From Candidatus Peribacterales bacterium (GTDB taxonomy: Bacteria > Patescibacteriota > Gracilibacteria > Peribacterales > Peribacteraceae): DNA of 22,383 nt. The stretch's first letter is position 1. Each line of letters starts with the position of its first letter. Shown piece after piece: positions 1 to 7,923 of this stretch. The stretch is taken from contig JAKFXO010000110.1 of the NCBI GenBank assembly GCA_021731345.1, positions 1 to 22,383 on the forward strand. The letters are read 5' to 3'. The notes beneath the pieces are model-generated. The model had not been told where the DNA came from. It worked only from the letters and a program-made list of their open reading frames with translations, and made no database searches. A program made the translations under genes and the position numbers.

Positions 1-134
1 ATTGCGCGCCACAACCACCGTCGAAAACCACACTGCTTTGCTCCGGCGCAGACATCAAGCGCACTGTGTCCTCCGAGCGCGCCAACCGTGAGTTTCGTGA
101 GGTCGTAGCCTTTGAGGAGGGCAGCTGTATCCAT
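1..134 (-). CDS. PurP-family ATP-grasp protein, second paralog (C-terminus beyond window edge)
   Basis: Only the first 44 codons are inside the window. After the ATG the protein runs through a segment LTVGALGGHSALDVCAGAKQCGF (cut here to its core, GGHSALDVCAGAK), which aligns with IGSHSALQILKGAKDEG of the upstream gene. That is the N-terminal domain (DUF1246) of PurP-type enzymes. The chosen ATG leaves 13 residues before the first beta strand, close to the spacing I recall for archaeal PurP. The frame stays open upstream, so a TTG at 173 is an alternative start. It lies 50 bp downstream of the first PurP gene on the same strand and is probably co-transcribed. Whether it is a second FAICAR synthetase or a diverged ligase cannot be judged from this fragment. 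Confidence 0.75.
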   Translation of the reverse strand, partial: MDTAALLKGYDLTKLTVGALGGHSALDVCAGAKQCGFRRWLWRA

Positions 135-184
135 ATGCGAAGTGTAGCGAAAAGAAGCGTCAACGACATTCAAAACTCTTTTGA

Positions 185-1264
185 CTAACCGAGAATCTCT
201 TTTAGTCTGCCGCTTTCAACCGCTTGCTTAATGTCGCGTGCGATGCGACGACCTGTGCTCATCGGAACGTTATATTTGAGTGCGGTATACGGAGAACCTT
301 CGATGAACGGGTTCGTTCCAGCGACGATGCGTGCGCTAATTTCGAACACGAACACCTGAAGCTTTCGTGTGACGATCGTTTCCAAGCAGAATGGACCGAA
401 GAGACCTTTCTCGAGCTTGGCCTTCGTCTGCGTATTGTGAAGTTTTCGGCTCGCCTCTACGACGCGCTGACCCATGGCGAAAAATTCCGGCAGCATGGAT
501 TCACGAATAACGAGAGGAATATTGCCGACGATGGTGTAACTCGTGTGAATCTTGGCAGCGAGCTGATCTTCAGCCTTGATGCGTCCGATGGAGTCAGCAT
601 TGGACTCGTAACGCTTATCAAAGCTCATGATCTCAAGCTCGTTCGTGATCGGTGAAAAGAAGTAGTGCACATATACCGGCACACCGATGATGTACTCCTG
701 AATGGTGAAGTCATTATCGTCTGGATATTTACGATTCTTCACCTCGTAGAATTGCTCTGCATTTCTGACGACGAAGTAACCAAATCCTCCACCGGCACCA
801 TGAAATTTGACGATGACCGGACAGTCGATGTCCTCCGGTTTTGCAAACACACGAGGCATGAGAATTCCAGCATCCAGAAGCCATTCTCGCTCCATCGTGC
901 GGTTGCTTTCCCATTCCAAAATTTCTTTCGTTCCGTAATACATCGTCTTCATGCTCTGCACTTTGGCATGACCCATGTTCGAGATGAATGATCCATGCGG
1001 AATAATGATGGCGTTTCGCTTCAGAAGTTCAGGCTCAACTTTCTTGTCCCACTCGCTCCAGTCATCCACGAGAATGATGTCATCGGCGACACCGAAACTT
1101 TTGTACACGCCTTCGGTACCGCGTTTGCACACAGCAATGTTTGGCACGCCTTCGTCTTTGGCGCCCTTGAGAATCTGCAGCGCGGAATGGCTGCCGATGG
1201 TGGCGATGGCGTAATCCTTTGGATTACGTGAAGCGCCTGCCGCTGATGTCTTGGCGGGAGTCAT
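185..1264 (-). CDS. purP: PurP-type formate-dependent AICAR ligase (FAICAR synthetase), ATP-grasp
   Basis: PurP converts AICAR, formate and ATP to FAICAR, the ninth step of purine synthesis, and is best known from archaea; most bacteria use PurH instead. The 359-residue length fits the family. Visible blocks are the N-terminal IGSHSALQILKGAKDEG segment (DUF1246), a glycine-rich ATP-grasp loop VIVKFHGAGGGFGYF (the archaeal loop usually reads GRGYF, so R is F here), IQEYIIGVPVYVHYFFSP, SFDKRYESNADSIGRI, and the C-terminal DUF1297 signature with VFEISARIVAGTNPFIEGSP and the GRRIARDIK helix. The substrate is inferred from family resemblance and a paralog with another amine or acid substrate is possible. 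A promoter with TTGCCA, an 18-nt spacer and TACAAT ends 12 nt before the ATG, predicting a leader of only about 6 nt. A second PurP-like gene follows directly downstream. Confidence 0.88.
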   Translation of the reverse strand: MTPAKTSAAGASRNPKDYAIATIGSHSALQILKGAKDEGVPNIAVCKRGTEGVYKSFGVADDIILVDDWSEWDKKVEPELLKRNAIIIPHGSFISNMGHAKVQSMKTMYYGTKEILEWESNRTMEREWLLDAGILMPRVFAKPEDIDCPVIVKFHGAGGGFGYFVVRNAEQFYEVKNRKYPDDNDFTIQEYIIGVPVYVHYFFSPITNELEIMSFDKRYESNADSIGRIKAEDQLAAKIHTSYTIVGNIPLVIRESMLPEFFAMGQRVVEASRKLHNTQTKAKLEKGLFGPFCLETIVTRKLQVFVFEISARIVAGTNPFIEGSPYTALKYNVPMSTGRRIARDIKQAVESGRLKEILG

Positions 1265-1276
1265 GAGATTTCAGGA

Positions 1277-1306
1277 ATTGTAGCCCTCTTTGCTCAGGTG
1301 TGGCAA
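1277..1306 (-). promoter_or_regulatory. Sigma-70-type promoter of the purP gene
   Basis: On the minus strand TTGCCA (1301-1306) and TACAAT (1277-1282) are separated by 18 nt. Each box differs from consensus at one position. The expected transcription start is about 6 nt before the ATG at 1264, leaving no room for a Shine-Dalgarno. Confidence 0.6.
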
Positions 1307-1324
1307 CTGTTTTTCTATAAAAAT

Positions 1325-1399
1325 TGGAGGTGCCGGTGAGGATCGCACTCACGCATGGGGGATTTGCAGTCCCCTGCCTTACTGCTTGGCTACGGCACC
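1325..1399 (-). tRNA. tRNA-Cys (anticodon GCA)
   Basis: A full cloverleaf can be drawn: a 7-bp acceptor stem (GGTGCCG/CGGCACC), a 3-bp D stem (GCC/GGC), anticodon stem GGGGA/TCCCC around loop CTGCAAA (anticodon GCA), a 5-nt variable loop, T stem GTGAG/CTCAC with a 7-nt loop, discriminator U73 as expected for tRNA-Cys, and a genome-encoded CCA. Total length is 75 nt. Two conserved positions are changed. The D loop is AAGCAGTAA where the usual tRNA-Cys form is AAGTGGTAA, so G18 is A. The T loop is TGCGATC, so U55 is G. These two residues normally form the G18-Psi55 elbow contact. The rest looks intact, so I call it functional. Confidence 0.93.
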
Positions 1400-1411
1400 A
1401 TAGCGCAGCAG

Positions 1412-1417
1412 ATTGTA
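1412..1417 (-). promoter_or_regulatory. -10 box upstream of tRNA-Cys
   Basis: TACAAT on the minus strand lies 12 nt before the mature tRNA 5' end, consistent with a start near 1405 and a short 5' trailer. No good -35 box is visible at the expected distance. Confidence 0.4.
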
Positions 1418-1428
1418 CTGATAAGAGC

Positions 1429-1452
1429 GCAGCATCACTAGTGATGATCTGC
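1429..1452. repeat. Inverted repeat between the lipoprotein gene and tRNA-Cys
   Basis: CATCACTAGTGATG at 1433-1446 is a perfect 14-bp palindrome, flanked by GCAG on the left and CTGC on the right, giving a hairpin with small internal irregularities. On the plus strand it is followed by AAATTTTT, like a weak terminator, but the genes around it read on the minus strand. It lies just upstream of the tRNA -10 box and could equally be a protein-binding site. Confidence 0.45.
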
Positions 1453-1484
1453 AAATTTTTACTTTAACTGATGAGCGTATTGAT

Positions 1485-2063
1485 TTATGTAGCCTCAGCG
1501 TCTGCAGTCGGGTCTTTGAACGATACGTTTTTCAGGATGAACTTCACTTGATCAGCTTCACTATCCTGAATGGAAAGTGGGAACGAACCCGTGAAGGTGT
1601 AACCTGTTTTTTCCTGTGATACGGAAATTTGATAATACCTGCGGATCGGTTGGTCAGCACTCGGACGAGCGCTAAACACATGGAGAGAGGACTGCTCTCC
1701 GTCGATGTACACCGTTTCTTTGTCGATAAGCCTGTAATCAGGCAGTGCTGAGACTGCGAGTAAGTTGGACTGACTGTAGTCCGGCGTCTTCATATCCGTC
1801 GAAAGCGGCTCGCGCGTGACGGTCACCGTATCGAGCTGTCCGGCATGTGGCGTATCAAACTGGAATGCAGCGACTGTTTCCTCTGGAACGCCAAGTTGGC
1901 GCAGTGTTTCACTAGAAAGAACGCGCCAGCCTTTCGGCAAACACGCAGCGAACATGGTATTCCAAAACTGCTGCTCACACGTCACTTTAGAACCTCCTGA
2001 GCTGCTAGAACCGCATCCTGCGAGGAAAGTAACGGCCACAACAGCGACGAAGAAACGCTTCAT
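1485..2063 (-). CDS. Predicted lipoprotein with a PsbP/Mog1-like C-terminal domain
   Basis: The 192-residue product starts with a lipoprotein signal: MKRFF, a hydrophobic stretch and the lipobox LAGC, then a Ser/Gly linker. The cysteine should be lipidated, tethering the protein outside the membrane. The rest has the pattern of PsbP/Mog1-like folds (a GWRVLS start, alternating strands, a final ILKNVSFKDP strand), but this is a fold guess and no function is implied. Two cysteines in the first third could form a disulfide. I chose the ATG at 2063 rather than upstream candidates because an extended -10 box (TGATACGAT, 2071-2079) ends 7 nt before it and would overlap an ATG at 2072. The neighbouring exported protein gene at 2211 is divergent. 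Confidence 0.75.
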   Translation of the reverse strand: MKRFFVAVVAVTFLAGCGSSSSGGSKVTCEQQFWNTMFAACLPKGWRVLSSETLRQLGVPEETVAAFQFDTPHAGQLDTVTVTREPLSTDMKTPDYSQSNLLAVSALPDYRLIDKETVYIDGEQSSLHVFSARPSADQPIRRYYQISVSQEKTGYTFTGSFPLSIQDSEADQVKFILKNVSFKDPTADAEAT

Positions 2064-2070
2064 GGAGATC

Positions 2071-2079
2071 ATCGTATCA
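2071..2079 (-). promoter_or_regulatory. Extended -10 promoter of the lipoprotein gene
   Basis: TGATACGAT on the minus strand matches the TGnTAnnnT pattern seen before several other genes here. It ends 7 nt before the ATG at 2063, so transcription should begin almost at the start codon. Confidence 0.45.
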
Positions 2080-2191
2080 CGAGTGGCAAAGCAATCACAA
2101 AGCGCAGAATGAAGGGCAGAACTTGGAATTGACACAAGTCATCGAATACAAGATAGAGGTATATGGAGCCGTGGTCGGATGGTGGTATTTT

Positions 2192-2200
2192 TGCTATAAT
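2192..2200 (+). promoter_or_regulatory. Extended -10 promoter (TGCTATAAT)
   Basis: A perfect TATAAT at 2195-2200 with the TG extension lies 10 nt before the ATG at 2211. Expected transcription starts near 2207, giving a leader of about 4 nt. No -35 resemblance is seen 17 nt upstream, as is usual for extended -10 promoters. Confidence 0.65.
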
Positions 2201-2210
2201 GATTGGATTT

Positions 2211-4628
2211 ATGCGCAAAAACCGACTTTCCACATTGTCACTCGCAGTGCTCGTCCTCGGGCAGCTGCCTTTGAGCGCGTTTGCAGCCGGACCATGCACG
2301 GTCTCTGCGCTTGATACAGTTGCAGGGCTCGGAACACAGGTGACCATCAGTGGCTGCGCAGGCGCTGGAACAACGTCTCTGTCACTCCGTGGACCTTCGG
2401 GGACTTCGTCGTATACACAGCAGATTTCTCTGGATGCAGCAGGAAGTGCGATGACGCTCATTCCGTCCAAACACACGTTCAATGCAGGAAGTTACGACGT
2501 CACAGCTGCAGGGGTGTCGACAACGTTCTCTGTCATTGCTGATCGTGCCGATGACGGACACTCGAAGTTCACCGCATCTCCGGTCAGTATCCGTAGTAAC
2601 GGCCAAGACCCAGTCACCGTCACTGCCATCCTCAGAGATAAGTACGATAACCCAGTTGCAGGCAGGCCGATTGCACTCATTTCGAGCCGTGCCTCTGACG
2701 AGGTCAACGCGCTCTCCGCGCAAACAGATGAAAACGGACGCATGCTCTGGACAGTCCGCGCAACGGAGTCCGGGCCAATGACATTGATCCCCTACGATAT
2801 CGTTAGTGCAAAACAATTGAAGCTCCGCGCCGACATCTCGGTGACCGGAGGATCGGTCAATCCACTACGCGCTGCACTCACATCGTTCGGTGGTGATGGT
2901 GATATCACTGGAGATCTCACGAGCTCAGTCATCGATCATTTGGAACTCTCCCTTCCGCAGAACGTCACGGAGGTGAAAGCAAATGAACTCTTCAGCATGA
3001 ACGTGAAAGCGATGAACGGCACATCTGTCGTTCGCGGCTACGTCGGCACGCTCATCGTCGAGAGCTCTGACCCTGACGCAGAACTTCCAAAGAAAGGTGA
3101 AGATCCAAAAACTCCTGAGACAGGGCGCATCGATATGCGCAGTGTTGATCAGGGTGAGCGCAAACTCTCGCTCATCTTCGTACTTCGAAAGCGCGGTGCG
3201 CAGACGATCACGGTCTACGACAAGCTTGATCCATCTGTGAAAGGTGAGATCACACTCAACGTGACGCGTGACGGAGGAACGGACAACGAAATGATTACGA
3301 TCAAGTCTCCATTGGATCGCACAAGCATCAAAAGCAGCACAGTGAGACTGCAAGGCACTGCTCCAAGTCTCGTGAACCTCAAAGTCAAAGGTGGCCTATC
3401 AACTGTCGACGGTGAAACAGATGCTGAAGGCGTCTTCCGCATCGACGTTCCGCTCAACCCTGCTGATAAAGAAGTCACGCTCTTCGTCACGAGTGAAAAT
3501 GGAACGATGGAATCCGAGCCTGTTCACCTCATCATTGATAACGAAGCTCCGGAAATTTCCACGGTCTCTATCGATCCTCCAGAAGGAAAGACGGAAGAGC
3601 CTGCAAATCTGACCGTAAAGACAGAAGCTAACCTTGCGTCTGTCACAGCCGAATTTAACGATGCAACACTGACACTCGCAGGCAGCGGTACTCTGTATGC
3701 AGCACAGATGACTGCACCAAAAGAGGCAGGCACGTATGACATCAAGATCACGGCAACTGATTCTGTTGGTAATGCGAGCACGATGCTCACGAAGTGGACG
3801 GTGAAGCCACGTCAGATGCCTATCGTGAGCGGTGTAAAAGCTGAGAGTCAGCCACTGCAGGTTTCTATCACATGGAATGAAATCGATACTGTGCCGATTG
3901 CGGAATATACAATCTATATCGCAGACGAGCAGGACCCAGGAAATTATCTGTACAGCATTTCAACAAAGAAACCGGTGACATCTGCTGTCATCAAAGATCT
4001 CCCACTTGGAAAGACATACCAGTTCTCACTCACGGCTGTAAATCCTGACGGACAGGAGAGCACCGAGAAGAGTGAACCTGCAACCGCCTCCCCTCTTGGC
4101 ATGAGCTTCACGGCAAAGTCTGGTAAGGACAGTTTGTTTCTTGAATGGAGCGAACTAAAAGATCTTCCGCTTGATCACTACATCCTTGAGTACGGAACAG
4201 AGCCGGGTGTATACCCAGAAAAGCGCTCGATCAAAGGAGAGGCTCGGTCATTCATGCTTCGCGATCTCCTTAATGACGTCACGTACGAACTCAAGCTCAC
4301 CCCTGTGACTGTCACTGGAAAAACGATGAACGACCTTGCATCTGTCACACGCGGCACGCCGAGTGGCACCGGTTTCACACCGGGTGTGGATGACCCCGTT
4401 CCACCAGACATCAGTGACACACTCCATCCGGGAGCCAATCTGCCACCGCCGCCTCCACCGTACGTCCCCGACGTTCCAGAGACACCAGGTAGCGGTATTC
4501 CATCGATGGTCGGCGCACTCATGGTGCTTGCTGCGGTTGTCGGAGGATTCATGTGGAGGAGTTCTGTGAAGCAACGCAAAATGACGCAGGAGTTTCTCTC
4601 TGCAATGCAGCAGCGTTATCACTCCTGA
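2211..4628 (+). CDS. Large exported surface protein with Ig-like and FN3 domains and a C-terminal membrane anchor
   Basis: The 805-residue product has a signal peptide (MRKNR, a hydrophobic core, cleavage near SAFAAG). Residues around 100-220 resemble an invasin-type Ig-like domain (VTVTAILRDKYDNPVAGRPI, then DENGRMLWTV). Further beta-sandwich segments follow; the one at about 360-450 looks like a bacterial Ig-like repeat with VRLQGTAPSLVNLKVKG. Two FN3-like domains come next (VSITWNEIDTVPIAEYTIYI, then LFLEWSELKDLPLDHYILEY). A proline-rich spacer and a single C-terminal transmembrane helix with a basic tail end the protein. The architecture suggests a rod projecting from the cell for adhesion or a surface layer; this is inference. 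The start at 2211 fits both the signal peptide and the promoter. The kinase gene follows after 7 nt, probably in the same transcript. Confidence 0.8.
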   Translation: MRKNRLSTLSLAVLVLGQLPLSAFAAGPCTVSALDTVAGLGTQVTISGCAGAGTTSLSLRGPSGTSSYTQQISLDAAGSAMTLIPSKHTFNAGSYDVTAAGVSTTFSVIADRADDGHSKFTASPVSIRSNGQDPVTVTAILRDKYDNPVAGRPIALISSRASDEVNALSAQTDENGRMLWTVRATESGPMTLIPYDIVSAKQLKLRADISVTGGSVNPLRAALTSFGGDGDITGDLTSSVIDHLELSLPQNVTEVKANELFSMNVKAMNGTSVVRGYVGTLIVESSDPDAELPKKGEDPKTPETGRIDMRSVDQGERKLSLIFVLRKRGAQTITVYDKLDPSVKGEITLNVTRDGGTDNEMITIKSPLDRTSIKSSTVRLQGTAPSLVNLKVKGGLSTVDGETDAEGVFRIDVPLNPADKEVTLFVTSENGTMESEPVHLIIDNEAPEISTVSIDPPEGKTEEPANLTVKTEANLASVTAEFNDATLTLAGSGTLYAAQMTAPKEAGTYDIKITATDSVGNASTMLTKWTVKPRQMPIVSGVKAESQPLQVSITWNEIDTVPIAEYTIYIADEQDPGNYLYSISTKKPVTSAVIKDLPLGKTYQFSLTAVNPDGQESTEKSEPATASPLGMSFTAKSGKDSLFLEWSELKDLPLDHYILEYGTEPGVYPEKRSIKGEARSFMLRDLLNDVTYELKLTPVTVTGKTMNDLASVTRGTPSGTGFTPGVDDPVPPDISDTLHPGANLPPPPPPYVPDVPETPGSGIPSMVGALMVLAAVVGGFMWRSSVKQRKMTQEFLSAMQQRYHS

Positions 4629-4635
4629 GTCACAC

Positions 4636-5637
4636 ATGAGTAACACACACAAACACACACCGACTTCCCTCTCCATCGGAGGAGCGACATACGATCTTTT
4701 TTTGACGATGGATTCCAGCGCGAAGCGTCGTGAAGAAGGCATCGTACTCGCAGCTGGAGGCAAGCTCCGTGTCGACCGCGTCATTGAGACGTGTGGCGGC
4801 GGCGCATGCAACACATCCATCGGATTCTCGCGTCTCGGACTCAAGGCTGGTTTCTGCGGCGTCGTTGGTTCTGATCAATGGGGTGAAAAACTTCTTTTGA
4901 CGATGAAGAAGGAAGGAGTCGATACCGCGTCCGCAACAGTTGTCGAACATGAAACCTCTAGTTTTTCCATCATCCTTTCTCTTCCGAGCGGCGAGCGCAC
5001 CATTTTGTATACGCCGGGCGTGAACGAACATCTGCATGATGCAACGTTCGACGTTGCAGCCATCGCCAAGGCCGACGTCGTGTATCTGAATCATCTCTCT
5101 GATACATCATGCATGATCGAAGACGACATCATTTCTGCCATCGCCAAACATGCGAAGGTACAGCTCACATGGAACCCGGGCGGCTGCCAAATTTCTGCGG
5201 GCATCGACGCGCCGGATAAAAAAGCACTGCTGAAAATTACGAACTTGTTACTCGTGAATAAAGAGGAGGCTCTCAAGTTCAGTGGATCCGAAACAGTGGA
5301 ACAGGCACTGAAAGTTCTGAGCGCTACTGGCGTGAAACATGTCTGCATCACTGATGGCAAGAACGGGACGCTCGCAACGGACGGCGTAAAAACATATCAC
5401 TGTCCTATTCTGCCCAATGTGAATGTTATCGATACTACAGGTGCTGGAGATGCATTTGGCGTCGGCACTGCGTGGGCTCTCTCGCAGGGCGAATCGTTGC
5501 CATTTTCGCTCTGTGCTGGTACACTAAATGCTGCAAGTGTCGTCGGTGCCATTGGCGCCCAAGCGGGACTTCTCACAGAACACCAAATGCGCGACCGGCT
5601 GAGAAGTCATCCGCTTTCTGTCTCCGAGATTTCCTGA
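4636..5637 (+). CDS. PfkB-family (ribokinase-like) carbohydrate or nucleoside kinase
   Basis: This 333-residue protein has the PfkB/ribokinase fold signatures: an N-terminal substrate-binding region with GGGACNTSIGFSRLGLKAGF, the segment GVVGSDQWGEKLL, and the C-terminal ATP/anion-hole motif DTTGAGDAFGVG, whose last aspartate is the expected catalytic base. NKEEALKFSG and VCITDGKNGTLA, typical of the ATP-binding half, are also present. Family members phosphorylate sugars or nucleosides such as ribose, fructose, 2-keto-3-deoxygluconate or adenosine. The substrate cannot be assigned here. It starts 7 nt after the surface protein gene with no Shine-Dalgarno (gagtcacac before ATG), so it is probably translated from a shared mRNA. 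Confidence 0.87.
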   Translation: MSNTHKHTPTSLSIGGATYDLFLTMDSSAKRREEGIVLAAGGKLRVDRVIETCGGGACNTSIGFSRLGLKAGFCGVVGSDQWGEKLLLTMKKEGVDTASATVVEHETSSFSIILSLPSGERTILYTPGVNEHLHDATFDVAAIAKADVVYLNHLSDTSCMIEDDIISAIAKHAKVQLTWNPGGCQISAGIDAPDKKALLKITNLLLVNKEEALKFSGSETVEQALKVLSATGVKHVCITDGKNGTLATDGVKTYHCPILPNVNVIDTTGAGDAFGVGTAWALSQGESLPFSLCAGTLNAASVVGAIGAQAGLLTEHQMRDRLRSHPLSVSEIS

Positions 5638-5668
5638 CGACCTGCGACTCATATTCCAACCAAATCCC

Positions 5669-6334
5669 ATGTCAGACGACAAGTTGCTCTCCATTCAGGA
5701 ATTGATCGACTCTGCGATGTCCGCCCTTAAAACGGCTGACAGTATGCTCCGTGAAATGACGGGCGTGACCGATACATCGCGTGAGCGTCACACATCCAAA
5801 GCGAGCTCTCTTGGTATGGGTGCATACGCAGGCGCTGCTGCCAAAGTGGTAGAAGGCGTCTTCGACGGTCAGAACATGGTGGACTCACTTGGTCAGGCAT
5901 ATCCGATCCCTGCAAACTACGCATCTAAGAGCAAGCTTGTGGAAGGTGACGGCATGAAACTCACCATCACAGAGGAGGGTAAATTCATCTACAAGCAGAT
6001 CGCCCCGATCGAGCGTCGTACAGTCATCGGTGTTCTCATTCAGGAAGACGGCCAGTACAAAGTGCTCGCCGAAGGAAAAGCATTCCGCATTCTTCTCGCT
6101 TCCATCACGTTCTATCGCGCCGAAGTCGGTGACCAGGTGACGATCCTCATCCCAAAATCTGACAAAGCTAACTGGGGCGCCATCGAGGCCGTTATCCCCC
6201 GCCACATCTCTGAGGCAGCAGCCAAAGCGGCTGCAGCAGCAGCGGTTGGAGATGATGAGCCAGCAGCTCCACGCAAATCAGTCCGCAAAAAGAAGAGCGA
6301 CGACGGCGAGCTGAGCCCAGTCTCCGAGGAGTAG
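5669..6334 (+). CDS. Unrecognised 221-residue protein with a beta-rich core and a basic C-terminal tail
   Basis: I do not recognise a named family, though I have an unverified impression that similar sequences occur in other Patescibacteria. Residues 1-70 look helical. Residues 75-180 form a beta-rich core with distinctive segments VEGVFDGQNMVDSLGQAYPI, PANYASKSKLVEGDGMKLTI, FIYKQIAPIERRTVIGVLI and VTILIPKSDKANWGAIEAVI. The regular pattern of a G/D turn followed by a strand suggests a small barrel. An Ala-rich helix follows, then a Lys/Arg-rich stretch (PRKSVRKKK) and an acidic end. No signal peptide or transmembrane helix is present, so it is cytoplasmic. The basic tail would suit nucleic-acid binding, but that is a guess. 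It lies 31 nt after the kinase; the start is preceded by aaatccc, with no Shine-Dalgarno. Confidence 0.7.
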   Translation: MSDDKLLSIQELIDSAMSALKTADSMLREMTGVTDTSRERHTSKASSLGMGAYAGAAAKVVEGVFDGQNMVDSLGQAYPIPANYASKSKLVEGDGMKLTITEEGKFIYKQIAPIERRTVIGVLIQEDGQYKVLAEGKAFRILLASITFYRAEVGDQVTILIPKSDKANWGAIEAVIPRHISEAAAKAAAAAAVGDDEPAAPRKSVRKKKSDDGELSPVSEE

Positions 6335-6385
6335 AAGAAACGAAACGATAGAGACGGTTGGCAATCCTTTTTAGGCGTGCCTCTG

Positions 6386-6394
6386 TGGTACGCT
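6386..6394 (+). promoter_or_regulatory. Possible extended -10 promoter of the TPR gene
   Basis: TGGTACGCT fits the TGnTAnnnT pattern and ends 8 nt before the GTG at 6403. The hexamer TACGCT is a poor match to TATAAT, so this call rests on similarity to the other near-start promoters in the window. Confidence 0.3.
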
Positions 6395-6402
6395 CTGCCT
6401 CC

Positions 6403-7743
6403 GTGAAGATACCGCCTCGCATCTACCTGCCTCTACTCCTCGCTGCCGCACTCGGCACAGCGGTTGGCGGACTTTTTTTGTGGCAAATCCACCGCTCAGT
6501 AGCGACGATCGAAGGCTCTTTTAAGTCAGGTGGCAACACATCATTCCTCCAGAAAATTCTTCCAGGCAGTCCTCGCACCACGCCAACAAGCACCATGCAG
6601 TCTCAAGCACTCATGGAACTGAGGCAGGGAGAAATTTTTGAGCTCAAAGGAGAATGGAAACGCGCGGAAGATAAGTACGCAGAAAGCGTGAATTCCGGAG
6701 GCGGAACTCCGGCACTCAAAAAACTTGCGAGCATTCAGCTCCAGCGTCGTGAGTACGAAGGCGCAAGTGAGACGATCGACAAATTGAAACAGGAAAATAA
6801 AGATTCCGATGACGTCATGCTTCTAGAAGGGATACTCGCACTCCGAAAAAACGATATCTCAACCGCTGTGTCGATCTTCAATAGAAAGGCGGATTCGCCA
6901 CAGTCCATGTACGGCCTCGCGCTCACGTCCATCGTGAAAGGCGAGCATGACAAAGCAAAAGAGCACCTCGCGAAGGCTGGCGAAAGCGCAGATCCTGCTA
7001 TTCGCGGCATCGCTGCGGTGATTCTGGAAGCATATAACGAATTCGCACTCTTCCCAGAAGGACGAGCCGAACACTTAGCAACACTCCTCGCTCGCTCGCT
7101 CGCGCAAGTCAACGAATGTGAAGCCGCACTCGCACTGACAAATCCTGTCGTTGCGACAGAACCACGGTACCGCGATGCGTGGATCGTGAAAGGTTTCTGT
7201 GAATTCACGACCGAGCGTACGAGAGACGCACTCACATCACTGGAACAAGCGTACTCACTCGATCCTGAAAAACCGGAGATTCAATATTTCCTTGCTCGCA
7301 CACACGCAGCCCTTGGTGATCCGCAGAATGCCGTGACGTTCCTCCAGTACTCCATTATCAATGGTTTCCAGCCGGAACGTGATGCAAGAGAGCTGCTTGC
7401 TGACTACGCACTAGAGCTTGGAAACACCGCACTTGCATTAGAACAGTACAAACTTATCGCCAACGGCAAAGACGGCGACCTCGATGCCTACAAACGTTAC
7501 ATTGATCTTGCAGTCGGCACCGCAAACCACGGGCTCGATGCACTCGCACTCGCAAAAGAAGCCCTCCTCAAATATCCAGACGACGCTGCAGCTCTCACGA
7601 TGGCAGCCAAAGCAGCTCTCGCTGGAGGACTTCCAGCTGATGCGCAAAAATACATTGAAGCAGCCCTCAAGATCGATCCAAAATACAAAGATGCAGCAGC
7701 AGTGCAGGAAGCAATCAAGAAAGCAGGCGCTCCGGTAAAATAA
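6403..7743 (+). CDS. Membrane-anchored tetratricopeptide-repeat protein
   Basis: From the GTG at 6403 the product is 446 residues. It begins with a short basic stretch (VKIPPR) and one transmembrane helix (YLPLLLAAALGTAVGGLFLW), with the remainder probably outside the membrane. From about residue 60 to the end the sequence is helical with TPR spacing. Clear repeat units include RQGEIFELKGEWKRAEDKYA, RDALTSLEQAYSLDPEKPEI and ADAQKYIEAALKIDPKYKDA, with the usual A/Y/P consensus positions. TPR arrays are protein-protein scaffolds and the partner is not visible. A TTG at 6358 would add 15 residues in front of the helix; I prefer the GTG because the protein then opens like a normal signal anchor. 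A hairpin terminator follows the stop immediately. Confidence 0.78.
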   Translation: MKIPPRIYLPLLLAAALGTAVGGLFLWQIHRSVATIEGSFKSGGNTSFLQKILPGSPRTTPTSTMQSQALMELRQGEIFELKGEWKRAEDKYAESVNSGGGTPALKKLASIQLQRREYEGASETIDKLKQENKDSDDVMLLEGILALRKNDISTAVSIFNRKADSPQSMYGLALTSIVKGEHDKAKEHLAKAGESADPAIRGIAAVILEAYNEFALFPEGRAEHLATLLARSLAQVNECEAALALTNPVVATEPRYRDAWIVKGFCEFTTERTRDALTSLEQAYSLDPEKPEIQYFLARTHAALGDPQNAVTFLQYSIINGFQPERDARELLADYALELGNTALALEQYKLIANGKDGDLDAYKRYIDLAVGTANHGLDALALAKEALLKYPDDAAALTMAAKAALAGGLPADAQKYIEAALKIDPKYKDAAAVQEAIKKAGAPVK

Positions 7744-7744
7744 A

Positions 7745-7795
7745 CGAAGCGCACTGATCCCGGGAAATGATCCGGCTACAGCGCGCTTCGGTTTT
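7745..7795 (+). terminator. Hairpin terminator after the TPR gene
   Basis: CGAAGCGC (7745-7752) pairs perfectly with GCGCTTCG (7783-7790), followed by GTTTTG. The long loop contains two CCGG palindromes that can pair with each other. The T run is short, so termination may be partial. Confidence 0.6.
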
Positions 7796-7923
7796 GCAAA
7801 ACATGATTAGATAATCACGATTGGCTAACTACAGTTAGGAAGTGTGCTTCCGGTTTGAAATATTTTGGCTTACCGAAGCCAAATATAATTATTGATAGGA
7901 AATCGATTGTATGTTGTAAAGTT

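Noticed and set aside
4460..4628. LPXTG-like sorting signal (PETPGSG) at the end of the 805-residue surface protein
   Set aside because: The motif does not match LPXTG, and the tail after the transmembrane helix is over 20 residues, longer than a sortase signal; a plain membrane anchor is more likely.
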